Source: Aquila chrysaetos chrysaetos (Eukaryota > Chordata > Aves > Accipitriformes > Accipitridae). Taken from it: a stretch of 64,000 nucleotides of DNA. Position 1 is the first letter of the stretch, and each line of letters begins with the position of its first letter. The notes under the pieces were generated by a model. It worked only from the letters and a program-made list of their open reading frames with translations, was not told where the DNA came from and did not search any database. Position numbers and translations under genes: made by a program. Positions 47,295 through 57,459 of this stretch are shown here, piece after piece. The DNA is taken from NCBI RefSeq assembly GCF_900496995.4, contig NW_024470382.1:310001-374000 (forward strand). Direction: 5' to 3'.

Positions 47295-47756
47295 TTGCCA
47301 TCCTGCTGTTCAACCCACCCCATGCAAAGGGTTTACCCTGCTGCTCTCCTGTTTGATAAGCAGCTCCAAGAGAACATTTCAGCTGACTGCAGCTCCCAAT
47401 CAAGATGCCCTGGCCAGTGGATGTGACAGGCAGGACATGTTTCATCTGTGTGCTACTGTCCTCTGCCTGCAGAAGAGGAATGTGTTGCAGGGCAGGGAGG
47501 TGGGTCCTACCCTGGGACACCCTAGAGCCTGCCTCAGGGGAAAAAGGGTCAAGGGATTGGACAGAGAGGACAGGCACAACCCAGGAGAAAAAGCTCTCCC
47601 AAGGAGAAAGGGTGCAAATTAATGGCGTGCATGCTGAGGTTCAGTACCATTTGCAGTCCTGAATACAATGCCCTCTGTCCAACAGCAGCCAGTTACCCCA
47701 GTGGTTGGTGGCTGGTTTATACCCAGTGCTTAGCTGGCTTCCGAGAGGGACAAATC

Positions 47757-47872
47757 CTAATGCTTGTCCCAAGGAAAGGTCACGTTCAGGCCTTGCATCC
47801 TGTCCTGGTAGATCCTGTCGAAGGTCTCGCTCTGCGCCACTGTGAAGTGGTTCTCCCAGTCCCCGCAGATGC
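47757..47872 (-). CDS. SULT2 exon 6 (last coding exon)
   Basis: TTCCTCAG/GCATCT to the TAG at 47,757-47,759. It encodes [16 protein letters not shown], then [16 protein letters not shown] and an end at FPWDKH. Confidence 0.93.
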
Positions 47873-50349
47873 CTGAGGAAGAAGCGTGTGTGGCTCAGAG
47901 TCCACCATAGCACACAGTTCCCTCTCTGCTCTGTAGGCACAAGAGGCTCAGCTCTTGGGTCCAGCTACCACCCCAAGGGGGTTGTCCAAAATGAGAGACC
48001 ATCCCCATCCCTGGGAACATTCAAGGTCAGGTTGGATGGGGCTCTAAGCAACCTGATCTAGTTGAAGATGTCCCTGCTCAGGGGACTAGCTGACTTCTAA
48101 AGGTCCCTTCCAACCCAAACCATTCTATGATTCTCTCCTATGATTCTATGGTTATATAGAACCTGTTCTTCCGACCCAAATGGACTGTGATATGGCTCTC
48201 CAAGACACCCTCGCTCTGGCTGTCCTCATGAGGGAGGACACCTGACAGGAGGCTCTCCCCGAGGTGTTGTGATGGGGCTCCTCTGTGCTCACCCTTCCTC
48301 AGGAACTGGCCCTTCGTCTGGTCCATGATGTCTGCAGGAAGCAGGATGGAGCTGCACATTGGGTTCTCCTGCATGGCCGTGAAGGAGGCATTTTGCACCA
48401 CTGAGGAGACAGCATCGTCATCCAAATCCTGGCCCAGGAACTGGCAGAGACGTCTCACGCTGCTGTGCAGGTCCTGGAGGGACAGACGGAACCTGTTACC
48501 ACTGAGTGGCTTGTGACACCAGCATGTTTGGAGCTGGAGGGTCTGCCTAGGTGTCTACCTGCTTTAGCTCTTCATAGGTGATGAAGAAAAAATTCTGTGC
48601 ATCCTTCATCTCCATCCAGCCTCGGACGTGTTCGAACCAGGAGCCATGGGGCACTGATGGGACACAAAAGGCAGTAAGGTAGGGCAGGGGATGTGCAAGG
48701 CCGAGGAGGGTTCACACAAGGTTGGGAGCAGGGCAGCCACGATGCAGGACAGAGCAATGGTTTCCAGGGAGCAGGTGGGACTGGGACGTTCAGCTGCAAT
48801 TACAGCTGAGCAATGGGTTCTTCTCCAGCCATGTCCACCATGGGAAGAGGCTGAGGCTAGAGGTATGCAAGGCTCATGGGTAAGGTCCTGCCAGGGCTTT
48901 ATAGGGTTTCTTGGCCAAGACTTCCTGAAGACATCTGAACTCTGCAGGAAAAGGCAGGGAAATCCACTTTCCATCTGCTTCAAAGCACAACAGGGCTTTG
49001 TGGACCTGTGTATTTCTCCAGAAGTGCTTTGCTTTCCTCCTGAGCCATTGACCTCTCTCCTGTGGGAAGCCTGGCTTGACAGCCATCATCAGTGGACAGT
49101 AACAAAAGACCCTTGAGCCAGAGGCGAAGGAAGACACCACCCACCCAACCCTGTGCCCTGAGTAAGCCTGAAACCACACTCACGCTCTCCATTCAGAAAG
49201 TCCCTCAGGAACTGCTCAAAGGATGTGGGATCCTCATAGCTGTTGCACATCTTGGAGAAGTAGTAGTAGGAGACGACAACATCTCGAGGATTCCGTACGG
49301 TGTAAATAACCTGGGGTAGAGTGCGTACAGGAGTGATATACTCCCGGTAGGGGAAGGGGAGTTGCAGGCACTGGCACTGGGGTAGATCTGAAAACGGAGG
49401 GGTCTGCCACACAAGGACCAACCCTGGGCTAGACTCCGTCATGCAGACCTTGGGCGGGGGTCTCCATGAACACACAAGTCCCCTAGAGCCATTGTTACTC
49501 TCTAAAGCATCCAAGAGGGGCAGGATGTGAGATGGGGCTCTGCATATTTCCATCTGGAGGGCATGGAGGACACTCGCCACTCTCCTAGGCCAATGCCAAG
49601 GTCCTTGCCCAATGCCCCCTCACTCCAAGGTTCCCCAGATCCTGGGCAATGGTCTTCCCTGCTCCCCTGTCCCCCCTGAAGCTCTGCAGGGGTGCCCATC
49701 CTACCTTGGCGCTGGAATGGGAGAAGGACTTGGGGAAGATGTGCCTGGGGAGGTGGCAGGTCAGCAGGCGAGGTGGGGGGTAGCTGAGGGCTGACTCCAG
49801 ACCCAGATGGGTTGAGAACCAGGGCATGCGGTCAGAATTGAGGACAGCTCGGTTCCAGCTGGGGCAGCCGTGGCTGCGAATAAGGCTCAGGATCTCAGTC
49901 ATCCACACGGTGCCTGCCAGGGAAAGCAGAGATGCAGGGCAGGGGACCTTGCCTGGGGGTGGGGATGGAAGGACCTCACTGTGCCATAGCTCCATGGTCA
50001 GCAGCACCCTCAGCACTGAGTCTGTGCCCCTCCAAGAGACGGTGCTACCCTGCCCTTGCAAAACCACTGTGGTAAAAACCCCCAAAAACATTCCTGTTCC
50101 CCACCACAAGAGAAGATTCACCCTCTGAACAACACCTGAAGATGTTTCCAAAGCCCTCACCCCTCTCCTGCCCCTCTCCAACCTTGGCCAGCCCCTCTGT
50201 CCACCCCTCATACCTGACTTGGGGTAGGTGACGTTGAAGATGTCATCGTCACGCGCCAGGAACTCATTGTGGGCGAAACTCAAGCTGTGCTCGGAGTTGT
50301 AGGCAGGGGGGAACTTAATGCCATCATACGTCACATACTGGACCGGCAT
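47757..50349 (-). CDS. Cytosolic sulfotransferase, SULT2 family, complete six-exon gene
   Basis: Exons on the minus strand: 50,349-50,214 (136 nt), 49,913-49,705 (209), 49,310-49,184 (127), 48,653-48,559 (95), 48,473-48,293 (181) and 47,872-47,757 (116 with stop). All junctions are GT/AG, phases agree, and the internal exon sizes 209/127/95/181 are those of SULT2 genes. The product is 287 residues, typical for the family. It would transfer sulfate from PAPS to hydroxyl groups of steroids, bile acids or alcohols in the cytosol. Seen motifs: the 5'-phosphosulfate loop TYPKSGTVWM (41-50), catalytic His99 in LTCHLP, the 3'-phosphate site with Arg121 and Ser129 in [10 protein letters not shown], and the C-terminal [13 protein letters not shown]. 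The dimer motif reads [10 protein letters not shown], with E where the consensus has K. The closest relatives are likely SULT2B1-like or SULT2A-like; the exact orthologue is not settled. It appears intact. Confidence 0.95.
47996..48157 (+). mobile_element. CR1 3' tail, plus strand, in SULT2 intron 5
   Basis: CATCCCTGGGAACATTCAAG through CCTATGATTCTATGG is a CR1 end. It lies antisense to the SULT2 gene, well clear of the splice sites of exons 5 and 6. Confidence 0.9.
48293..48473 (-). CDS. SULT2 exon 5 (181 nt)
   Basis: CCCTCCAG/GACCTG to AGGAAGG/GTGAGC. It encodes [18 protein letters not shown] through [11 protein letters not shown], the start of the RKG PAPS-binding motif. Confidence 0.93.
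48559..48653 (-). CDS. SULT2 exon 4 (95 nt)
   Basis: CCATCAG/TGCCCC to AAGCAG/GTAGAC. It encodes [15 protein letters not shown] and [16 protein letters not shown], the conserved SULT segment containing the GSWF and YEEL motifs. Confidence 0.93.
49184..49310 (-). CDS. SULT2 exon 3 (127 nt, 3'-phosphate site)
   Basis: ACCCCAG/GTTATT to GAGC/GTGAGT. It encodes [18 protein letters not shown] and the acidic stretch up to FLNGE. The Arg and Ser of RNPRDVVVS bind the 3' phosphate of PAPS. Confidence 0.93.
49705..49913 (-). CDS. SULT2 exon 2 (209 nt, catalytic His)
   Basis: CCTGGCAG/GCACC to CCAAG/GTAGGA. It completes the PAPS loop (GTVWMTE) and contains [13 protein letters not shown] with catalytic His99 and the [11 protein letters not shown] end. 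Confidence 0.93.
50214..50349 (-). CDS. SULT2 exon 1 (coding start, PAPS loop first half)
   Basis: The ATG at 50,349 has G at -3. It encodes [15 protein letters not shown] and onward to FNVTYPKS, and splits the following Gly at GTATGAG. An upstream in-frame extension exists but looks like untranslated leader, since SULT2 proteins begin near this point. Confidence 0.92.
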
Positions 50350-53300
50350 TGCACCTCGGGGGGATGGGGATGAGATGCCGCAGCTATGTGCCACTATGAT
50401 TGGTAGGGAGAGAGACAGGGTAAGGGTGCTGACTCCAAGCCAAGAAACCTCTTCCCCCCCATAGCAGGTCCCAAACAGGAGCCCAGCCATCCCATATCCC
50501 CAACATCAGGGGATACTGGGGATATGGGATGTGTATTATGGGATAACCCACCCGGATACTTGCTGGTCCTTCCTCATGGGGACCGTACCTCAACAGCAAA
50601 TTGTGTGGATGGGGGACAGCTGGCTCGTAGGGCATTTAAGGAGCTCTAGGGCTAAATTCCTGCTGATGGACCAACCTCCCATGTCCCCTTGCTGCCCCAC
50701 GTGTTTACCTGCCCTCACAGCTTAGAGGGTTGTCAAGCAGCCATCGTTGCAGAATCTTTGGCCAGCCAGAGGGAGAGGAGGTAGAACTTCCCTGTCTGGT
50801 ACCCAAAACCCAGCTTTGCTCTGCTACAGGTCCTTGGAGGTGCCGGGAACTGGAGGGAGAATAAAAAGGGGAGGGAAAAGTTTTCTGCCCTTGTGCCACC
50901 ATTCTGGAGCAATGATTAACAAGATCCAAAGTCCAGCAGGCATCCCTTTCCCGAGGCTGGGTGGGTGGGCTGGGATGCAGGGAGTACACCAGTGGAGGTC
51001 TTTTTGGGAGCAGGGTGGGGTGGGAAGCTGGTGTCCTGTGTCCTCTGACCCCAAGAACCCCACTTTTCTCCCATGCTGCTTTGAATTCCCACCTAACCCT
51101 CTCCCTTTTACTCAAAATACACTATTAAACGATTTCCCTGAAGATCCTTTCCCAGTAAATTTCCCAGTAAATCCTGGTAAATTTAACAAATCCATTAAAA
51201 ATTTGATTATGAAAATGGCTTATTAAAAAAAAAAAAAGCCATTCTAGGAAAGACAGAGATGCTGCTACAGCAATAAGGGATGGGGCAGATCTTCATTAAA
51301 AACCTTCAAGGTTGCACTACAGGGAGAGGAAGAGGAGAAGTTCTTCCTCCAGTGAGGCACTATATGGTCTGCTGTAGATCCAAGGACAGGGATGTTTAAT
51401 CCTGTTAATTAGAAGCAACCAATGCTTCTTGTAAATAAGGCAGCCATGCAGTCATCTGCGAAATTAAAAGTATTTTCTAAATGTTCCCCCAGGAACGCAG
51501 GAAGTATTCCGCTTTCTTGCAAAAGGCCTGCTCTTTTGAAAATTTTATGTGACACGATGTGCTGATAAAAGTAGACCGAAAAATAAGTCCATGGGGTATG
51601 CGCAGTGTTTGAGAAGTAAATATTGGCTTTGGGTGCATAGGACAGTTGGTTTTTTAAGGCGACCAACTAAACCAGCAATCTCCCTTTGGATCCTGCTTTG
51701 TTTTCAAAGCAAACAGGGGAGAAAATGGGATTAAGAAATGTTTAAACACTTCAAAGAGGAATGCTAACCCACCCGCCCCTGGCTAGGAAGTTAACACTGG
51801 AAGTGGGAAATTAAATTAACCCATCACCTTCCCTGCTTCAAGTTAAGAAATAAGCTAAGCAAACCTAAAAACTACAGGGAAAACCTCAAAGTATTACCAA
51901 ATATTTTTTTTTCTTTGCAATCTGAGCAGGTGTCTACATTTTTCAGAAGAGACCTAAAAGAAATCTATCTGGTGTTTTATAATCAACAGTTAATAAATAA
52001 CTGCAGGCTTGCCTACCTCCAAAAAGTAAGTATACTAACCTAAATAATTATTAAAAATTAGATAACAAATATTTTTGTAAACACCTTGGTGTGGATGAAT
52101 TGGTAGTTAAAAAATGGCATCATCTGTACTTTAGAAATACATATTTCATCGTATTTAAAAGGCATTAAAACATTATAAGCAGTGTTTGGTTAGTTAGGAT
52201 ATAGAAAAATCTCAAAATGAATATATTACGTTTTAGATACTTTTAAGGTTTCTTATTAAAAAAACCCATCCATGCTACTGGGGAAAAAAGAAAAAGAAAA
52301 AAAGGAAAAAAAAAGAAAAAAAAAGAAAAGAAAGTATTTTAAACTGCAGCCAGAGCATTTAAGTTAAACTTTAAGGAAGAGCCTGTAATTATAAAGATTG
52401 TCAAGTATTAAAAATATTAACATGCAACAATTACAAATCAAACTTGTTATGCCAGAATTAATAGCAAGTAAACAATATTTAAAAGCTAAGAATGAGTGAA
52501 TGCATGCTGGCCTTTTAAAACACAGCAATGAGGTATGAATAGAATAAATTAATTTCTTCAGCACTAAGGTTTTAGAAAGAAACCCCAAACTTACCCAAAC
52601 TGGAATCCTCAGCAATTTAGAATGAATTACAATTAGTTAATTACTTAAAGTTATCATTTTAAAATTAATTAAAGTAGTAATAGAGGAGTGAAGTCTCATT
52701 AAAGAAAACCCATTTGTGCTAAAGTGGAACAGAAATCAAACACATCGCGCTTTCCAGGAGCCCGGGCAATTCCCCTGCTGCTGCATCTCCAACAGGACAT
52801 TGGCCCCAATTGGGTGGCAAATTAGAAATAAATAAATAAAGCAGCAAAAATATCAGTATCCGTTTTGGAACAGTGTTTTTTTCAGATCTCACCTGGATGG
52901 GATGCACTGGTTAGACACTGCGTAGGCATGGAATGCTTAATCAAAGATAGAGATGGCCAAAGGTGGTTTGTCTTGGGATCAGTCAAGCTCTGGGTCTTCT
53001 CTGGAGGCACCTGGTGGTGCTCATAGATGATGGTGAGCAGCAAGACCTCCAGATGGGATTATGAGGAGCATCAGGTCCCTTGGGGATGTGATTCCTGTCC
53101 TTCCCCATTGAACATAAAAGGAATGTGGCAACTTTGAGGTGCCTAAAAGGTGCAGCCCTCGAGGCTGGTTGGCATGATGGTCCTTCATTGGGACGTGTCT
53201 CAAAGAGGACCGCGTCACCACGGCATCGTGCCTCGACCTCCACCAGTTGCCCCAAACCAAGTCCTTCCCAGGATCCCAAGGAGGCAGCAGATTGCGTTGC

Positions 53301-53850
53301 AGCACAAGAAGGTCCAAACAACCTGGGGAGACATGGAGACATTGCTCATCTGGGTTGATGGCACAGAGCACCTCCAAGGACCTCCTTCACCTCCTCCGAC
53401 TGTGGTTATTTGCAACCTTGCTTTGGGTTTTTTTTTCTATTTTGTTTTTCTTTTTTGAAATATGGTGTGGCTTTTCACCCAGCTCCTGCGTTTCTTTTAT
53501 TTCCCTGCTTGGTGCAGTTTGTATTTCCTTGTTTGCTTTGCCCTTTGGCAAACTCGAGTCAAAGAGCTGCATCATCCCTGTGTTCTTTGAATCACTCAGA
53601 GCCCTTTGAAACCAAGAGCAAGTATTTGAGCTCTTTGAAAATGTTTGCCTAAAGGCTGATGGTGGTTGTCTGGGTTATCTTGAGTCCTCTTGTATTGTGT
53701 GGCTTTGGCATGTGGACATAGGGTTGGGTGGGAGGAACATCTCAGAGCTTCCCCGCAGCGAATCCCAAAGGACCACTTTGGTTAGCAGGGTGGTGACCCA
53801 ACAACATGAACCCTTTGGGTCCCGAGGCTGGGTGCAGCAGGGTTATGCAT
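50350..53850. other. SULT2 upstream region, no further gene recognised
   Basis: The SULT2 promoter should lie at the left end; no CpG island or TATA box stands out. The rest, from about 51,700 to 53,000, is AT-rich. I searched for more FN2-type exons (C-x-F/L-P-F blocks) on the plus strand and saw none. Confidence 0.5.
52279..52336 (+). repeat. A/G-rich low-complexity tract
   Basis: Runs of GAAAAAAG-type words, purely purine on the plus strand. Simple repeat. Confidence 0.9.
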
Positions 53851-53854
53851 TTCC

Positions 53855-54065
53855 CTTTATGATGAGGGTGGTGAAACACTGGCACAGGTTTCCCGGAGAG
53901 GTGGTAGATGCCCCATCCCTGGAAACATTCCAGGTCAGGTTGGACGGGGCTCTGAGCAACCCGATCTTGTTGAAGATGTCCCTGCTCACTGCAAGGGTAG
54001 GTGGTCTAGATGACCTTGAAAGGTCCCTTCCAACCCAACCTATTCCATGATCCTATGATTCTACT
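53855..54065 (+). mobile_element. CR1 3' fragment, plus strand
   Basis: TGATGAGGGTGGTGAAACAC through CCATGATCCTATGATTCTAC is a CR1 end. It stops about 20 bp before the acceptor of the FN2 exon at 54,087, so it forms part of that intron's polypyrimidine neighbourhood. Confidence 0.92.
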
Positions 54066-54086
54066 TCATCTCTGTTTCATACCCAG

Positions 54087-54216
54087 GACCTGACCCCGGT
54101 CCATGTGTCCTCCCCTTCATCTACCAGGAGAGATCCTACTCCTCCTGCGCCGAGGACGGGAGCAGCAAGGGAGCAATCTGGTGTGCCCTGACCAGCACCT
54201 CCAACTGGGTTGCAAG
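54087..54216 (+). CDS. Fibronectin type II exon, ELSPBP1/BSPH1-like
   Basis: Between TCATACCCAG/GACCTG and GCAAG/GTGAGG lie 130 open nt in phase 1. The frame reads GPDPGPCVLPFIYQERSYSS, then CAEDGSSKGAIWCALT. That is the FN2 pattern C-x-x-P-F-x-Y, Y-x-x-C, W-C, with three of the four domain cysteines; the fourth would be in the next exon. FN2 domains bind collagen or choline phospholipids. In human, the sperm-binding genes BSPH1 and ELSPBP1, built mainly of FN2 domains, lie beside SULT2A1 on 19q13.33, and here the exon lies 3.7 kb from a SULT2 gene. No partner exons were found: the 3' side enters the minisatellite and the 5' side shows none. It may be one exon of a larger gene or a relic. Confidence 0.7.
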
Positions 54217-54255
54217 GTGAGGGGCTTGACCTAGCTCCGTGGGGGATCTCTTTCT

Positions 54256-56945
54256 GCACACACGTGCTCCAGGCGTGTCCCTGCCATGCACGTGTCCCTA
54301 CATGCACACACACACACGTGCTCCAGGCATGTCCCTACATTGCACACACCTCCACATGCACACGTGTGCTCCACGGTGTGTCCCTGCATTGCACATGCGT
54401 GTCCCCATACACATGCATGTGATCTACGTGTGTCCTTGCCATGCACACCCATATCCCTACATGCCCACACACGTGCTCCAGGCATGTCCCTGCATTGTGC
54501 ACACGTGTCGCCATGCCCACACACGTGCTCCAGGCATGTCCCTGTATTGCATATGCATGTCCCCACGCACACACACATGATCCAGGCAAGTCCCTGCATT
54601 GCATATGCGTGTTTCCATACACACACACGTGTTCCAGGCACATCACCGTACTGCACACGTGTGTCCCCATGCACATGCTTGTGCCCCAGGCAGGTCACTG
54701 TGTCACACAAGTGTGTCCCCATGTACACAAACGTGCTCCACGCACCTCTCTTCATTGCACATGCATATCCACATGCACACACACGTACTCCAGACATGTA
54801 CCTGCATTGCACACGCATGTCCCCATGCACACGCACATGCTCCAGGCACGTCATCGCATTGCACATGTGTGTCCCCATGCACACACACGTACTCCAGACA
54901 TGTACCTGCATTGCATATGCGTGTCCCCATGCCCACACACATGCTCCTGGTACGTCACCACATTGCACACGCCTGTCCCCATGCACACACATGTGCTGCA
55001 GGCCTGTCATCGCATTGCACACGCATGTCCCCATGCACACACAAATGCTCCAGGCACCTCCCTGCACTTCACACGCCTGTCCCCATGCACACACAAATGC
55101 TCCAGGCACCACCCTGAATAGCACACGGGAGTCCCCATGCACACACATGTGCTCCAGGCATGTTGCTGCATTGCACATCCATGTCCCCATGCACATACAT
55201 GTGCTGCAGGCATGTCCCCTCATTGCACATGGGTGTTTCCATGCACACATGTGCTCCAGGCATGTCCCCGCATTGCACACGTGTCCTCATGCACACACAC
55301 ATGTTCCAGGCACCTTCCCGCATTGCACACGTGTGTCCCCATGCACACACACGAGTTCCAGGCACATCACCGCATTGCACACGCCTGTCCCCATGCACAC
55401 ACACACTCCAGGCATGTCCTGCAACATGCTTGTCCCCATGCACACACACGTGCTCCAGGCAAGTCGCCACATTGCACACGCATCTCCCTATCCACACACG
55501 TGCTCTAAGCACCTCCATGCATTGCACACGTGTGTCCCCATGCAAACACACGTGCTCCAGCCATGTCCCCTAATTACACAGGTGTCCCCATGCACACACG
55601 TGTGCTTCAGGCATGTCACCACATTGCACATACAAGTCCGCATGCACACATACATGCTCCAGCCATGTCCCTGCATTGCACATGTGTGTCCCAATGCACA
55701 CACACGTGCTCCAGCCATGTCCTCGCATTGCACATGCGTGTCCCCATGCACACACATGTGCTCCAGGCATGTCCCCTCATTGCACACACATCTCCCCACC
55801 CACACACACGTGGTCCAGGCACCTTCCGCATTGCACACGCGTATCCCCATGCACACACACATGCTCCAGCCATGTCCCTGCATTGCACACACGTGTCCCC
55901 ATGCATACACACATGCTCCAGGCATGACCCCTCATTGCACACAAGTGTCCCCATGCACACACATGCTCCAGGCACGTCCCCGCATTGCACACGTGTGTCC
56001 CCATGCAAACACACGTGCTCCAGCCATGTCCTCGCATTGCACACACGTGTCCCCATGCACACACATGTGCTCCAGGCATGTCCCTGCATTATACACGCAT
56101 GTCCCCATGCACACACACATGCTGCAGGCACATCCCCACATTGCACATGCGTGTCCCCATACACACACTTGCTCCAGGCATGTCCCCACATTGCACACAC
56201 GTGTCCCCATGCACAGACACGTGTTCCAGCCATGTCCCTGCATTGCACACACGTATCCCCATGCACACACACGTGTTCCAGCCATGTCCCTGCATTGCAC
56301 ATACGTGTCCCCATGCACACACACATGTTCCAGCCATTTCCCCGTATTGCACACACGTGTCCCCATGCACAGACACGTGTTCCAGCCATGTCCCCGCATT
56401 GCACACACGTGTCCCCATGCACACACACGTGTTCCAGCCATGTCCCCGCATTGCACACACGTGTCCCCATGCACACACATGCTCCAGGCATGTCCCCACA
56501 TTGCACACGTGTCCCCATGCACAGACACGTGTTCCAGCCATGTCCCCGCATTGCACACGTGTCCCCATGCACACACACGTGTTCCAGCCATGTCCCCGCA
56601 TTGCACACACGTGTCCCCACGCGCACACACGTGTTCCAGCCATGTCCCCGCATTGCACACACGTGTCCCCACGCGCACACACGTGTTCCAGCCATGTCCC
56701 CGCATTGCACACACGTGTCCCCACGCACACACACGTGTTCCAGCCATGTCCCCGCATTGCACACACGTGTCCCCACGCACACACACGTGTTCCAGCCATG
56801 TCCCCGCATTGCACACACTTGTCCCCACGCACACACACGTGTTCCAGCCATGTCCCCGCACTGCACACACGTGTCCCCACGCACACACACGTGTTCCAGC
56901 CATGTCCCCGCATTGCACACGCGCGTGCCCACTCACACACACGCA
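54256..56945 (+). repeat. 52-bp minisatellite, about 52 copies, rich in CACGTG
   Basis: Successive units are exactly 52 bp apart where checked (GTGTTCCAGCC or its variant at 56,221, 56,273 and 56,325). A typical unit contains CACGTG twice, 32 and 20 bp apart, alternating with CA-rich and TGTCCCCGCATTGC words. Units in the right half (from about 56,200) are almost identical. Those in the left half are more varied and often read GTGCTCCAGGCATG. Because 52 is not a multiple of 3 and the unit lacks stops in most frames, very long open frames run through it on both strands, including one of 1,005 codons. These are artefacts. The array ends where the CpG island begins. Confidence 0.95.
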
Positions 56946-56967
56946 GCGCCCCCCCCGCCCCCGCCCC

Positions 56968-57079
56968 GCGCATGCGCACACCCCTCCCCTTCGCGCCGCT
57001 CTCCCCCCTCCCCCGCCCTGCGCATGCGCAGCCTCACCGCCGCGCCCCCTCCTCTCCCTGCGGCGCTTCGCGCATGCGC
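56968..57079 (+). promoter_or_regulatory. Three perfect NRF1 palindromes
   Basis: GCGCATGCGC occurs at 56,968-56,977, 57,020-57,029 and 57,070-57,079. This matches the full consensus for nuclear respiratory factor 1, a dimeric activator of growth and mitochondrial genes. The spacings are 52 and 50 bp. Confidence 0.85.
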
Positions 57080-57111
57080 CCTCCTCCGCTACTCCCCTCT
57101 TCGCCCCGCCC

Positions 57112-57157
57112 CCGGAAGTAGCGTTGCGGCGCAGCGCGCGAGCGCGGCCGGAAGCGG
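57112..57157 (+). promoter_or_regulatory. Two ETS-type sites
   Basis: CCGGAAGT at 57,112-57,119 and CCGGAAGCGG at 57,148-57,157 match ETS/GABP sites. In TATA-less promoters such sites commonly lie at or just upstream of the start of transcription. Confidence 0.7.
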
Positions 57158-57199
57158 CTCTGAGGGGAGGCGTTGGGCTGCGGTACCGGCGGGGGCCCG
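57120..57199 (+). other. Probable noncoding exon 1 of the plus-strand gene
   Basis: The stretch has no ATG and ends at GGGCCCG/GTGAGT, a consensus donor. The start is a guess based on the ETS sites. It would splice to the coding exon at 63,790. Confidence 0.6.
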
Positions 57200-57459
57200 G
57201 TGAGTCCGGTGAGGGGCTGCGGTTTACCGGGGGACGGGAGCGGGTGGAACGGGTCTCTCCGTGTCGTCCCAAGCCGTGGCATCCCCCACGGGGTGGTGGG
57301 TGAGTTGGGAGGATCCACCGCGATACTGGGCCCGGGGGCCCACGGTGGTTCCCGGTGGGACGGGGAGGCCTTGAGGGGGTTGGGGGGGGGGAAGGTTGGT
57401 GGTACCGGGTGGAGCGGGGGGGGGGGCGTTGGGGTTAGGGGTCCGCGGTGATAGCGGGG

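Larger units (their letters stand above)
56945..57260 (+). promoter_or_regulatory. CpG-island promoter of the plus-strand gene
   Basis: The sequence changes abruptly to GC-rich DNA dense in CpG. No TATA box is present. Three NRF1 palindromes, two ETS sites and GC boxes (CCCCGCCC) are visible, a layout typical of housekeeping promoters. A splice donor at 57,200 places the transcription start upstream, probably near 57,100-57,130. Confidence 0.85.

Noticed and set aside
50350-50490. Upstream in-frame extension of SULT2 starting at a minus-strand ATG near 50,490
   Set aside because: SULT2 proteins start close to the ATG at 50,349. The extension is not conserved-looking and probably represents 5' leader.
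54256-56945. Regularly spaced repeats that might suggest a CRISPR-like array
   Set aside because: The whole 52-bp unit is repeated with no unique spacers, and the context is a vertebrate genome. It is a minisatellite.
54286-57303. Very long plus- and minus-strand open frames (up to 1,005 codons) rich in His, Thr, Cys and Met
   Set aside because: They run entirely through the 52-bp minisatellite and into the CpG island, in several frames at once, and have no conserved domain. They reflect a stop-poor repeat unit.
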